A stretch of DNA of 8,649 nt, taken from assembly GCA_964487555.1 (NCBI GenBank), contig CAZART010000170.1:1-8649 (forward strand), read 5' to 3'. Position numbers and translations under genes: made by a program. Under the pieces are notes generated by a model, which saw only the letters and a list, made by a program, of their open reading frames with translations, did not search any database and had not been told where the DNA came from. This stretch comes from CAZART01 sp964487555 (GTDB lineage: Bacteria; Bacteroidota; Rhodothermia; Rhodothermales; VXPQ01). Each line of letters opens with the position of its first letter. Positions within the stretch are counted from its first letter, which is position 1. This document shows positions 1-6,648 of this stretch, one piece after another.

Positions 1-30
1 GCACGACATGGGCAACCTGATTCGGAGGAG

Positions 31-76
31 TCAGGTGTCACTGATCAGGTGTCAGGTGTCACTGATCAGGTGTCAG
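31..76. repeat. 21-bp tandem repeat, two perfect copies plus 4 bp
   Basis: Positions 31-51 and 52-72 are identical 21-mers beginning TCAGGTGTCACTGATC, and a third copy begins (TCAG, 73-76). Each unit contains the perfect palindrome CTGATCAG (41-48 and 62-69). The array lies about 100 bp before the GMC oxidoreductase start. It could be a minisatellite or a double operator; nothing in the sequence decides between these. Confidence 0.9.
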
Positions 77-102
77 AACGCAACAACGAACATTACGGCA
101 CT

Positions 103-130
103 CCCGACGTCCGACCCCCGACGTCCGACC
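103..130. repeat. 14-bp tandem repeat, two perfect copies
   Basis: CCCGACGTCCGACC occurs at 103-116 and again directly at 117-130. Each copy carries the palindrome GACGTC. It lies between the 21-bp array and the GMC start, so the whole 31-130 stretch is built mostly from short duplications. It is probably intergenic. The plus frame shared with the GMC gene has a TAA at 160-162, so the repeats are not part of that protein. Confidence 0.9.
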
Positions 131-168
131 CACGTACCTGGCCGATAACACTAATTCGATAAAAAACC

Positions 169-1857
169 GTGGCCGATTACGACGCAATCATAGCCGGTTC
201 CGGCATCTCCGGCGGATGGGCCGCCAAAGAGCTGTGCGAGAAAGGCCTGAACGTGCTTCTCCTCGAACGCGGAGGCATGGTGGAGCACGGCGCCGGCTAC
301 GTGACGGAGACCAAGGCGCCCTGGGAATTCTATTTCCACGGCAAGGGTGACCAGGAGGCATTCGAAAGGGACTATCCCATCCAGCGGAAAGGGGGAAGCT
401 TCGGTGAGGCGACGTCGCATTACTACGTAAACGACCGGAAGAACCCGTACACGTACCCCGAAGACAAGCCGTTCATGTGGATTCGCGGCCACCAGCTCGG
501 CGGGCGTTCGCTGATCTGGGGCCGGCAATGCTACCGGTGGAGTGATCTCGACTTCGAGGCGAACGATCGCGACGGATTCGGCGTGGACTGGCCGATTCGC
601 TACCGCGACATCGAACCGTGGTACGACTACGTCGAGCCCTTCGTCGGTATCAGCGGACAGGCCGAGAACCTCCCCCAGCTTCCCGACGGGAAATTTCAGC
701 CGCCGATGGAGATGAACTGCGGAGAGAGGTTCTTCAAGGAAAAGATGGAGGCCGCTTTTGCCGATCGCATGATGACGGTCGGCCGGGTCGCCAATTTGAC
801 CCGGGCGCAGAACGGCCGCACTGCCTGCCAGTACCGTAACCAGTGCGCGCGCGGCTGCTCCTACGGCGCCTACTTCAGCACGCAGTCCGCCACCCTTCCC
901 TTCGCGCAAAGAACCGGGAATCTCACCGTCCGACTGAACGCCATCGTTCACAGCGTGATCTACGACGAGGACAACGACCGCGCCTCCGGCGTCCGCGTCA
1001 TCGACTCCGAATCGATGCGCGACGAGGTCATCAACGGCCGCATCATCTTTCTCTGCGCCTCCGCGCTCGGCTCCACGCGGATCATGCTCAATTCAACGTC
1101 GAACCGCTTTCCCAACGGCATCGCCAACTCCAGCGGCGCCCTCGGCCACTACCTGATGGACCATCCTTTCAACGCGGGCGCCACGGGCGAGCTGCCGGAA
1201 AACGAGGACAAATACTTCTATGGCCGGCGTCCCAACGGCATCTACATCCCCCGTTTCCGTAATCTCGGCGACCGCGCCTCCGAGCAGGCCGACTTCCTCC
1301 GAGGGTACGGCTACCAGGGCAGCGCTCGGCGCGCAGGATGGGGCCGCGGCGTTGAAGAGCCCGGCCTCGGCGACGATCTCAAGCAACACCTCAGCGAGCC
1401 GGGCCCCTGGACTATGTGGATCGGCGGCTGGGGCGAATGCCTGCCGCGCGAAGAGAACTACGTCGAGCTGGATCCGGAGGTCAAAGACGCCTGGGACATG
1501 CCCGTCCTCCGTATCAATTGCGGTTGGAGCGACAACGAAGACCGGATGCGCGAAGACATGGCCATCTCCGCCGCTGAGATGCTCGAAGCCGTCGGCGCCC
1601 GCAACGTCCAGCCGTTCATCAGCGTCTCACCCCCCGGCCTCTGCATCCACGAGATGGGCACGGCCCGCATGGGCCGCGACCCCGGAACCTCCGTCCTTAA
1701 CGGCCACAACCAGGCCCACGACGTCAAGAACCTCTTCGTCACCGACGGTGCCTGCATGACCTCCTCCGCATGCCAGAACCCCTCCGTGACCTACATGGCC
1801 CTCACCGCCCGCGCCGCCGACTACGCCGTCCGCGAGATGAAGCGCGGAAATCTGTGA
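169..1857 (+). CDS. GMC-family FAD oxidoreductase with Fe-S cysteine motif (glucose/gluconate dehydrogenase alpha-subunit type)
   Basis: Flavin-dependent sugar or alcohol dehydrogenase of 562 aa. The N-terminus has an FAD Rossmann motif (G10-S-G12-I-S-G15) with the ribose-binding acid E33. The C-terminal GMC block has the catalytic pair H494 (in HEMGTARMG) and N537 (in QNPSVTYMAL), 43 residues apart, the same spacing as the catalytic pair of glucose oxidase. C220, C226 and C230 form C-x5-C-x3-C followed by SYGA, matching the cysteines that hold a 3Fe-4S cluster in the alpha subunit of FAD-dependent glucose dehydrogenase. Electrons would therefore go to a partner or cytochrome rather than to O2. 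No signal peptide is visible; in related complexes a small Tat-exported subunit carries the large one, and none is seen here. The start is GTG at 169: the frame is closed by TAA at 160-162 and no earlier start remains. No Shine-Dalgarno is seen, only an A-run (161-166). Its substrate is not determined. It converges on the GH15 gene. Confidence 0.95.
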   Translation: MADYDAIIAGSGISGGWAAKELCEKGLNVLLLERGGMVEHGAGYVTETKAPWEFYFHGKGDQEAFERDYPIQRKGGSFGEATSHYYVNDRKNPYTYPEDKPFMWIRGHQLGGRSLIWGRQCYRWSDLDFEANDRDGFGVDWPIRYRDIEPWYDYVEPFVGISGQAENLPQLPDGKFQPPMEMNCGERFFKEKMEAAFADRMMTVGRVANLTRAQNGRTACQYRNQCARGCSYGAYFSTQSATLPFAQRTGNLTVRLNAIVHSVIYDEDNDRASGVRVIDSESMRDEVINGRIIFLCASALGSTRIMLNSTSNRFPNGIANSSGALGHYLMDHPFNAGATGELPENEDKYFYGRRPNGIYIPRFRNLGDRASEQADFLRGYGYQGSARRAGWGRGVEEPGLGDDLKQHLSEPGPWTMWIGGWGECLPREENYVELDPEVKDAWDMPVLRINCGWSDNEDRMREDMAISAAEMLEAVGARNVQPFISVSPPGLCIHEMGTARMGRDPGTSVLNGHNQAHDVKNLFVTDGACMTSSACQNPSVTYMALTARAADYAVREMKRGNL

Positions 1858-1940
1858 TAGAATGGGCGCGCTTTGCGCGAGGTGCCCTGCAGCCGACTCA
1901 CTTTTCCGCTGCCTGGAACGATGGTGCATGATCTGTACCT
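1858..1940. terminator. Convergent intergenic spacer with a small GC hairpin
   Basis: This 83-bp spacer separates the stops of the converging GMC and GH15 genes. CGCGC-TTT-GCGCG at 1867-1879 can form a 5-bp hairpin 9 nt after the GMC stop. No T-run follows it on either strand, so it is a weak terminator candidate only. Confidence 0.25.
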
Positions 1941-3767
1941 TCATCCGGGACGCATGGGCGCAGACCTTCGAACGGAGGTAGACCGCTGCTCGGCAGGCTT
2001 TTCGCTTCGCGTGAGATTGTACGCGGTATTAAGCAGCGAGATATGCGAGAACGCCTGGGGGAAGTTGCCCACCTGCCGCCCGGCTGCGGGATCGAATTCT
2101 TCAGCCAGCAGTCCGACGTCGTTGCGCAAACGCATAAGACGCAGAAAGAGACGGCGGGCTTCGTCGATCCGGCCCATCAAAACATAGACGTCGGCGAGCC
2201 AGAAGGTGCACGCGAGGAACGCGCCCTCTCCCGGAGGCAGCCCGTCCGGCGCCGCCGCCGCCGTATGGTAGCGCAGAACGAGTCCATCTACCAACAAGTG
2301 GCGTTCGATGGCCTCGACCGTGCCGTAGATCCGAGGATCGGATACGGGCAAGAAGCCAACGATCGGCAGTAGCAGAAGGCTGGCGTCGAGCTCGGCGGAG
2401 CCGTAGAACTGCACGAAGCTCCCGAGTTCCGGGTCGAATCCGTTCGCGCAGACATCCGCATGGATGCGATCCCGTTCCACCCGCCACCGATCTACGGGTC
2501 CTTCAAGCCCGCACTCCTCGATCGCCTTAATCCCTCTGTCGAACGCGACCCATGCCATCACTTTGGAGTACGTGAAGTGCCGCCGGCCGCCGCGAACCTC
2601 CCAGATTCCCTCGTCGGGCTCATGCCAAATCCGTTCCAGATGATCGAGTAGCGCGCGCTGCAGAGCCCACGAGACGTCGGTGGCGACGAGACCGCCCCTG
2701 CGTGCCTGATGAAGCGCGTCCATCAGCTCGCCGAAGACGTCGAGCTGGAGCTGATCGTTTGCGGCATTTCCGATGCGGACGGGCCTGGAGCCCTCGTATC
2801 CGGAGAGCCACCCAACTTCCCATTCCAGGGCCCGCCGTTCGCCGGCGATACCGTACAGAATCTGCATCTGATCGGGCGAACCCGCCGCTGCCCGGACCAG
2901 CCAGTTGCGCCACGCTTTTGCTTCCCCGTAGAATCCGGCGTTCATCAACGCGAGCAGGGTCAGCGTCGCGTCACGCAGCCAGCAATATCTATAATCCCAG
3001 TTCCTGACACCGCCCAGATGCTCCGGCAGCGAGGTCGTCGGGGCCGCGACGATGCCTCCTGTCGGGGCGTACGTGAGTGCCTTCAGCGTCACGAGGGATC
3101 GCCGGACCGCTTCCGACCATTCTCCGTGATTTTTCCCCTGCTGGATCCATTCTGTCCAGAACGTCTCGGTCTCCTCGAGGGCCGCTTCCGCGTCCACCGG
3201 TTCTGGAGGCGGCAGGTGCGATGGTCCGTACGTCAGCACGAAGGGAATTCGGTCGCCGGCAGATACCGTGAATTCGCCGACCGTCTTGAGATCCTCGCCG
3301 TGCACCGGGATCGCCGTCGTGAACTCCGTCATATCCGGACCGGAGATGGCCCTGTACCGGTGCTCGTTCACCCGGGTCATCCACGGAGCGCTTCGGCCGT
3401 AGCCGAACCGGATGACCAGCTCGGTCCGCATCTCGACAGTGCCGTGCTCACCCACGACGATGCGGATCAAATCCGAGTTCTTTCCCCGCAACGGCATGAA
3501 ATCGATCAGGAGGACGGATCCTCCCTCCGTTTCGAACCGTGTCTCCAGGATCAGTGTATCGCCTCGATATCCACGCGAGACCTTCGCGGTAGCGGCGGCG
3601 GGAGCCATCTGCCATCGGCCGTTCTCCGGTGTGCCTAGCAACGCCGCAAAACACGCATCCGAATCGAATCGCGGCCAGCAGAGCCAGTCAACCGATCCGT
3701 TTATGGCGACGAGCGCCGCCGTTTCGCAGTCGCCGATGAGCGCGTAATCCTCGATGCGAGAAGACAT
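1941..3767 (-). CDS. Glycoside hydrolase family 15 protein (glucoamylase/trehalase-like)
   Basis: Predicted inverting exo-glucosidase (608 aa) that releases glucose from trehalose or a malto-oligosaccharide. The N-terminal beta-sandwich opens with the family hallmark IEDYALIGDCETAALV (5-20) and DWLCWPRFDSDACF (27-40). The (alpha/alpha)6 barrel follows from about residue 215, with NWDYRYCWLRDA (256-267), the PVRIGNAA loop (329-336), DEGIWE (385-390) and EGAFLACTFWLAD (514-526). By family knowledge, the acid/base glutamates should lie in the last two blocks. There is no signal peptide, so it acts in the cytoplasm. The final 25 residues or so are low-complexity and basic. The ATG at 3765-3767 begins the family N-terminus directly; no clear Shine-Dalgarno is visible. 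It starts 30 nt after the glucose dehydrogenase stop on the same strand, which suggests co-transcription. Glucoamylase versus trehalase cannot be told from sequence alone. Confidence 0.95.
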   Translation of the reverse strand: MSSRIEDYALIGDCETAALVAINGSVDWLCWPRFDSDACFAALLGTPENGRWQMAPAAATAKVSRGYRGDTLILETRFETEGGSVLLIDFMPLRGKNSDLIRIVVGEHGTVEMRTELVIRFGYGRSAPWMTRVNEHRYRAISGPDMTEFTTAIPVHGEDLKTVGEFTVSAGDRIPFVLTYGPSHLPPPEPVDAEAALEETETFWTEWIQQGKNHGEWSEAVRRSLVTLKALTYAPTGGIVAAPTTSLPEHLGGVRNWDYRYCWLRDATLTLLALMNAGFYGEAKAWRNWLVRAAAGSPDQMQILYGIAGERRALEWEVGWLSGYEGSRPVRIGNAANDQLQLDVFGELMDALHQARRGGLVATDVSWALQRALLDHLERIWHEPDEGIWEVRGGRRHFTYSKVMAWVAFDRGIKAIEECGLEGPVDRWRVERDRIHADVCANGFDPELGSFVQFYGSAELDASLLLLPIVGFLPVSDPRIYGTVEAIERHLLVDGLVLRYHTAAAAPDGLPPGEGAFLACTFWLADVYVLMGRIDEARRLFLRLMRLRNDVGLLAEEFDPAAGRQVGNFPQAFSHISLLNTAYNLTRSEKPAEQRSTSVRRSAPMRPG

Positions 3768-3797
3768 TCGGGTAGGACGTGGAAAGTGAAAGGCGAG

Positions 3798-4844
3798 CTA
3801 GGCGGAGAAATCGAGGATTACCTTTACGTCATCCGGCCGCCGTTCGAAAGCTTCCGACCAGCGCTCCGGGGGGACGCGCCTCGTGATCAGCCGAGACAGC
3901 CAGTCCGGATCGGCCTCGGCGAGCACGTTCGCCGCCAGCTCGTAGTGACGGCGATTCGCGTTCACCGATCCGAAAACTACGTCGTTCTCCAGCACCATGC
4001 TCCGGTTCAGGGCGTCGAGATCCACCCCCACGCGATGTTCGCCGGACGAGATCCCGGCGAGACAGACAATGCCGGAAGGCGCGCTCCGGCTGATAGCGTC
4101 GAGAATGACGGGCGCGGCCCCCGTGCATTCGATGATGATGTCGGGTGCGAGATCGTCGGGCAGCTTGCCGGCATGGTAGGTGCCCCCGAGATCCACCACG
4201 AGCCGCGGCTTCGGTCCTTCCGTGACGCGGTCCAGCACGTGGAGATCCAGTTTCCGCTGCGCCCCGATGAGCGCGGCCAGCAGTCCAATCGGACCCGCGC
4301 CGGTCACCAGCACCGATCGTGGCGCCCACGCCGGCGACCGGCCGCCGATGCGCTCGGCATGGTCCCACGCCTTGGCGACAATGCTCGCAGGCTCCAGCAG
4401 CACGCCGAGAATACCGAGCGACGGCTCGACGCGCACGGCAAACTCCGCTTCAATCCGAAATAAATCCGAGCCAAACCCATCGATCTCTTTGATGCCCCGT
4501 TCGGTATAGCGGCCGTTGGTGCACATGTCCCACTCTCCAACCGCGCAGTACGGGCAGGGGACCGGATCGGGCCGGCGTACGATGCCCACTACAAGATCTC
4601 CGGCCGACAGGCCGGAACCGCCCGGCGCGTCCTCCACCCGGCCGATCGATTCGTGTCCGAGGATCAGCCGGTCCCGCCCCGGCGGCGGCCAGCCGTACTC
4701 ACCGCCGAGAATCTCCACGTCCGTGCCGCAGATCCCCACGGCCAGCGTGCGTACGAGAACCGTCCCCGCATCCGGCGAGGGATCCGGCACGTCCTCAAGT
4801 CGGGCGGAGTCGGCGATACCGGGCTGTAGGGTGAGTGCACGCAT
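3798..4844 (-). CDS. gdh: Archaeal-type glucose 1-dehydrogenase (zinc MDR family)
   Basis: Medium-chain dehydrogenase of 348 aa that would oxidise D-glucose (possibly galactose) to the lactone with NAD(P)+ in the cytoplasm. The catalytic zinc ligands are C39, H64 and E65 (in GHES), with E151 (in LLEPASIV). The nucleotide fold is G182-A-G184-P-I-G187. The C-terminal part (SVNANRRHYELA, about 293-304, to the end) resembles the glucose-dehydrogenase-specific C-terminal domain of Sulfolobus and Haloferax enzymes, which separates it from general alcohol or sorbitol dehydrogenases. In the lobe that usually binds a structural zinc, C97, C100 and C108 remain but the expected first cysteine is P94. 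Strand beta-2 ends in D205-R206, where the haloarchaeal NADP-preferring enzyme appears to have G-R-R, hinting at NAD+ use (inference). An in-frame TGA four codons upstream fixes the ATG at 4844. First gene of a likely operon with GH15; gluconolactone could feed a non-phosphorylative Entner-Doudoroff route. Confidence 0.92.
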   Translation of the reverse strand: MRALTLQPGIADSARLEDVPDPSPDAGTVLVRTLAVGICGTDVEILGGEYGWPPPGRDRLILGHESIGRVEDAPGGSGLSAGDLVVGIVRRPDPVPCPYCAVGEWDMCTNGRYTERGIKEIDGFGSDLFRIEAEFAVRVEPSLGILGVLLEPASIVAKAWDHAERIGGRSPAWAPRSVLVTGAGPIGLLAALIGAQRKLDLHVLDRVTEGPKPRLVVDLGGTYHAGKLPDDLAPDIIIECTGAAPVILDAISRSAPSGIVCLAGISSGEHRVGVDLDALNRSMVLENDVVFGSVNANRRHYELAANVLAEADPDWLSRLITRRVPPERWSEAFERRPDDVKVILDFSA

Positions 4845-4860
4845 AAGAATGGCTCACCCT
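4828..4860 (-). promoter_or_regulatory. mRNA hairpin enclosing the glucose dehydrogenase RBS and start codon
   Basis: On the minus-strand transcript AGGGTGAG (4860-4853) pairs perfectly over 8 bp with CTCACCCT (4835-4828), which encodes codons 3-6. The 17-nt loop holds the ATG (4844-4842). The first arm contains GGTGA, the only Shine-Dalgarno-like sequence in front of this gene, 9 nt from the ATG. The structure would limit translation unless opened. Chance cannot be excluded because one arm is coding sequence. Confidence 0.45.
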
Positions 4861-4965
4861 CTACAAGGAATGGCCGTTCCGTCACGCCGATTCATCTCGC
4901 AAAAGATATCAATGTCGTCACGTCGGCGAGATCGCCCCTGTGCATCGATCCGCCGCCGTGGCCCA
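4845..4965. other. Intergenic spacer between protease and glucose dehydrogenase
   Basis: This 121-bp gap on the minus strand is long enough for a separate promoter for the glucose dehydrogenase-GH15 pair. No convincing -35/-10 pair could be read. Apart from the start-site hairpin at its edge I see no structure in it. Confidence 0.5.
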
Positions 4966-5976
4966 TCAGCCGCGCTCCTCCGGAATGACGACCGCGAAGC
5001 GCTCGGCGCCGTCCCTGAGGATTCGAAGCGAAAGAACTTCGCCGATTGCCGCCTCCGTCAACAGGCCGAGCAAATCGTCGATACCGGCCAGCCGGCGGCC
5101 CCCGGATCCGATCAGGATGTCGCCTTTCCGTACGCCGCCCCGATCCGCCGGGCCGCCGTCGACCACGTCGACGACGAGGATGGCGCCGTCCGTCTCGAGG
5201 CCTAATGCATCCGCAAGGCGCTCGGGCAGCTCGACGGTCTGGCCGATGACGCCGATAGCTCCGCGACGCACGCGACCTTTCTGGATCAGTTGGCCGGAGA
5301 TCAGCTTTGCCGTGTTCACGGCGACCGCGAAGCTAATGCCCCGGGCGGGTAGAATCATCATGGTGTTGATCCCGATCACCCGGCCACGGCTGTCCACGAG
5401 CGGCCCGCCCGAGTTTCCCGGATTCAGCGAGGCGTCCGTCTGGATGACGTCGTCCATGAGCCGCCCTGTACGAGAGCGAAGCGTGCGTCCGAGTCCGCTA
5501 ACGACACCCGCCGTGACGGAGTGCTGAAATCCGAACGGATTCCCGATGGCGACGGCCAGTTGGCCGACTTTGAGCCGGCTCGAATCGCCGAGCGAAACGT
5601 ACGTCGGATCCGAGGTGTCCAGGCGGAGCACCGCGAGATCCGTGTCCGGGTCGTCGCCGATCAGGTCCGCCGCCGCGTGGCGCCCGTCCGCAAACTGCAC
5701 CCGAATCCGCGATGCGCCGCGGGCGACATGGCTATTTGTCAGGACGAATCCGTCCGGCGAGATGACAAACCCCGACCCACTTCCTCCCTGACGCCGTCGT
5801 CCCTTGCGCTCCACATCGACACTCACTACCGCCGGGCCCACCGATTCGACGGCATGCACGACGGCCTGCGAATAGGCATCCAGAAGCAGCGCATCGTCAT
5901 TTCGAGCGTGCCGGTCGTCCGCCGGTAGGTCGAGCGACCGGCCGTCGGATGCGAGTTCTCGTACGCGTAACGGCAT
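4966..5976 (-). CDS. HtrA/DegP-type serine protease (S1C) with one PDZ domain, no signal peptide
   Basis: Trypsin-like protease of 336 aa. The catalytic triad is visible: H83 in TNSHVARG, D113 in DTDLAVLRLD, and S189 in NPGNSGGPLV, with the usual AIGNPFGFQHSVTAGVVSG segment between D and S. A single PDZ domain occupies about residues 220-330 and contains GPADRGGVRKGDILIGSGG. Start choice: GGAGG (plus-strand 5983-5987) is 6 nt from the ATG at 5976 and 3 nt from a second ATG at 5979, so 5976 is preferred. The reading frame stays open to an ATG at 6186, but the extra 70 residues are composition-biased and unlike the family. The N-terminal 35 residues or so are polar; neither start gives a signal peptide or membrane anchor, so unlike periplasmic DegP this protein appears cytoplasmic. 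Role inferred: protein quality control. Alone in its transcription unit as far as can be seen. Confidence 0.93.
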   Translation of the reverse strand: MPLRVRELASDGRSLDLPADDRHARNDDALLLDAYSQAVVHAVESVGPAVVSVDVERKGRRRQGGSGSGFVISPDGFVLTNSHVARGASRIRVQFADGRHAAADLIGDDPDTDLAVLRLDTSDPTYVSLGDSSRLKVGQLAVAIGNPFGFQHSVTAGVVSGLGRTLRSRTGRLMDDVIQTDASLNPGNSGGPLVDSRGRVIGINTMMILPARGISFAVAVNTAKLISGQLIQKGRVRRGAIGVIGQTVELPERLADALGLETDGAILVVDVVDGGPADRGGVRKGDILIGSGGRRLAGIDDLLGLLTEAAIGEVLSLRILRDGAERFAVVIPEERG

Positions 5977-5982
5977 CATGGG

Positions 5983-5987
5983 CCTCC
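5983..5987 (-). promoter_or_regulatory. Shine-Dalgarno of the HtrA-type protease
   Basis: GGAGG on the minus strand, 6 nt before the ATG at 5976 and 3 nt before that at 5979. It decides against the far upstream start at 6186. Confidence 0.7.
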
Positions 5988-6419
5988 ATGCTATGGTGAT
6001 GTTCACGGTGCATCGGCGCACGCTTCGTCCTTGCGGGCCTGCCGTCTTGTCCGGCCGGAGCGCAGCCTCTGCCTGCCCGTCCGATCCGCCGAAATCCGTG
6101 CCGTTTTCGCAACACCTGGCAGTATGTCCGAATTTCTGACAGCCGCCGGCTCGCTGAGACCCTGGGAACGAGCGGCATTCGTTCATCCGGTGGCACCCGG
6201 CGATCGAGCCGGCGAGGCCCGATGCAGGGCACGTCGACGGACCTGCCGCCGGCCATGACCGTTCTCCCCGGCCGCGCCCACGCGGAACGGGGCCGTTCTC
6301 GCCTGATGGAGCAGGATGCCGGGGACCTGTCGCCCGCGGTCTGCTTCGTCCCCACCGCCGAGTGGCCGTCTTTCGACCGCGGCCTGGTTCTGCGCCTCTT
6401 TTTGGGCCATATGCATGTG
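5988..6419. other. Gene-free stretch upstream of the protease
   Basis: About 430 bp of GC-rich sequence. Several open frames cross it on both strands, but none has a recognisable domain or a good ribosome binding site, and their translations are rich in Arg, Pro, Ala and Gly as expected of chance frames in such DNA. It should hold the promoter of the protease gene, which I could not pinpoint. Confidence 0.5.
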
Positions 6420-6426
6420 CCGTTTT

Positions 6427-6469
6427 GTATTACGTTTTAAAAACGTACTACTTCTGCAAAACGTAATAC
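6427..6469. repeat. Inverted repeats of GTATTACGTTTT
   Basis: GTATTACGTTTT (6427-6438) faces two inverted partners. The first is AAAACGTACTAC (6440-6451), one mismatch over 12 bp around a single central A. The second is AAAACGTAATAC (6458-6469), perfect over 12 bp. The three arms allow two alternative hairpins. Confidence 0.85.
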
Positions 6470-6480
6470 CGCCCGGGGAA

Positions 6481-6569
6481 AAGTAAGTCGAGGCCGTCGC
6501 TTTTCTCCTGTAGAAGCGCCAGATCGCCGCTCTGCCTTACTTCTGACCCGCTGAGCGCCTTTCGAGCGG
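6481..6569. repeat. Nested inverted repeats, possible structured RNA
   Basis: AAGTAAG (6481-6487) and CTTACTT (6536-6542) are perfect 7-bp inverted arms. They enclose an inner hairpin (6498-6504 with 6512-6518, one G-U pair, 7-nt loop). A third weak stem follows (CCGCT 6548-6552 with AGCGG 6565-6569). This could fold on either strand; no known RNA family was recognised. Confidence 0.4.
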
Positions 6570-6603
6570 CAAATCCGCGCGCATGTGTCCCTTCGATCTC
6601 GAT

Positions 6604-6642
6604 CGTAATACCGATCTCCCATCGTATTACGTTTTCAAAACG
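6604..6642. repeat. Second GTATTACG inverted pair with palindromic core
   Basis: CGTAATAC (6604-6611) is inverted relative to GTATTACG (6624-6631). The latter continues into the palindrome CGTTTT-C-AAAACG (6630-6642), giving the same architecture as the site at 6427-6451. The two palindromes are 197 bp apart. Confidence 0.75.
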
Positions 6643-6648
6643 GGTGTA

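Larger units (their letters stand above)
6420..6643. mobile_element. Repeat-bounded 224-bp patch, possible MITE-like element
   Basis: CCGTTTTG (6420-6427) and its inverse CAAAACGG (6636-6643) are perfect 8-bp inverted ends. GTG flanks both sides (6417-6419 and 6644-6646), which could be a 3-bp target duplication. Inside, GTATTACGTTTT occurs at 6427-6438 and 6624-6635 and inverted at 6458-6469, with an 8-bp inverted part at 6604-6611. The stretch is locally less GC-rich than its surroundings. No transposase is encoded. The short ends and 3-bp flank make this tentative; an operator cluster is the alternative. Confidence 0.35.

Noticed and set aside
1..20. Possible 3' end of an upstream plus-strand gene (TGA at 18-20)
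   Set aside because: Only five codons are inside the window, too few to recognise, and the other two frames are also open there.
151..951. Long minus-strand open frame (266 codons) opposite the GMC gene
   Set aside because: Antisense shadow caused by GC-rich codon usage; the plus-strand protein has full catalytic motifs and the antisense translation has no recognisable domain.
2709..3638. Long plus-strand open frame (309 codons) opposite the GH15 gene
   Set aside because: Shadow of the GH15 gene, which has all family blocks; the plus-strand translation is Arg/Pro-rich and featureless.
3786..4463. Plus-strand frame (225 codons) opposite the glucose dehydrogenase
   Set aside because: Shadow of the dehydrogenase; no domain or ribosome binding site.
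5980..6186. N-terminal extension of the protease to an ATG at 6186
   Set aside because: The extra 70 residues are unlike S1C proteases and give no signal peptide; a GGAGG sits at the correct distance from the ATG at 5976.
6183..6416. Minus-strand frame of 77 codons starting MHMAQKEAQNQ
   Set aside because: Sensible-looking first residues, but the rest is Arg/Gly/Ala-rich and no family is recognised; no ribosome binding site.
6427..6648. Integron attC site or CRISPR repeats
   Set aside because: The attC core consensus ends are not present, and the repeats are irregularly spaced and in mixed orientation, unlike a CRISPR array.
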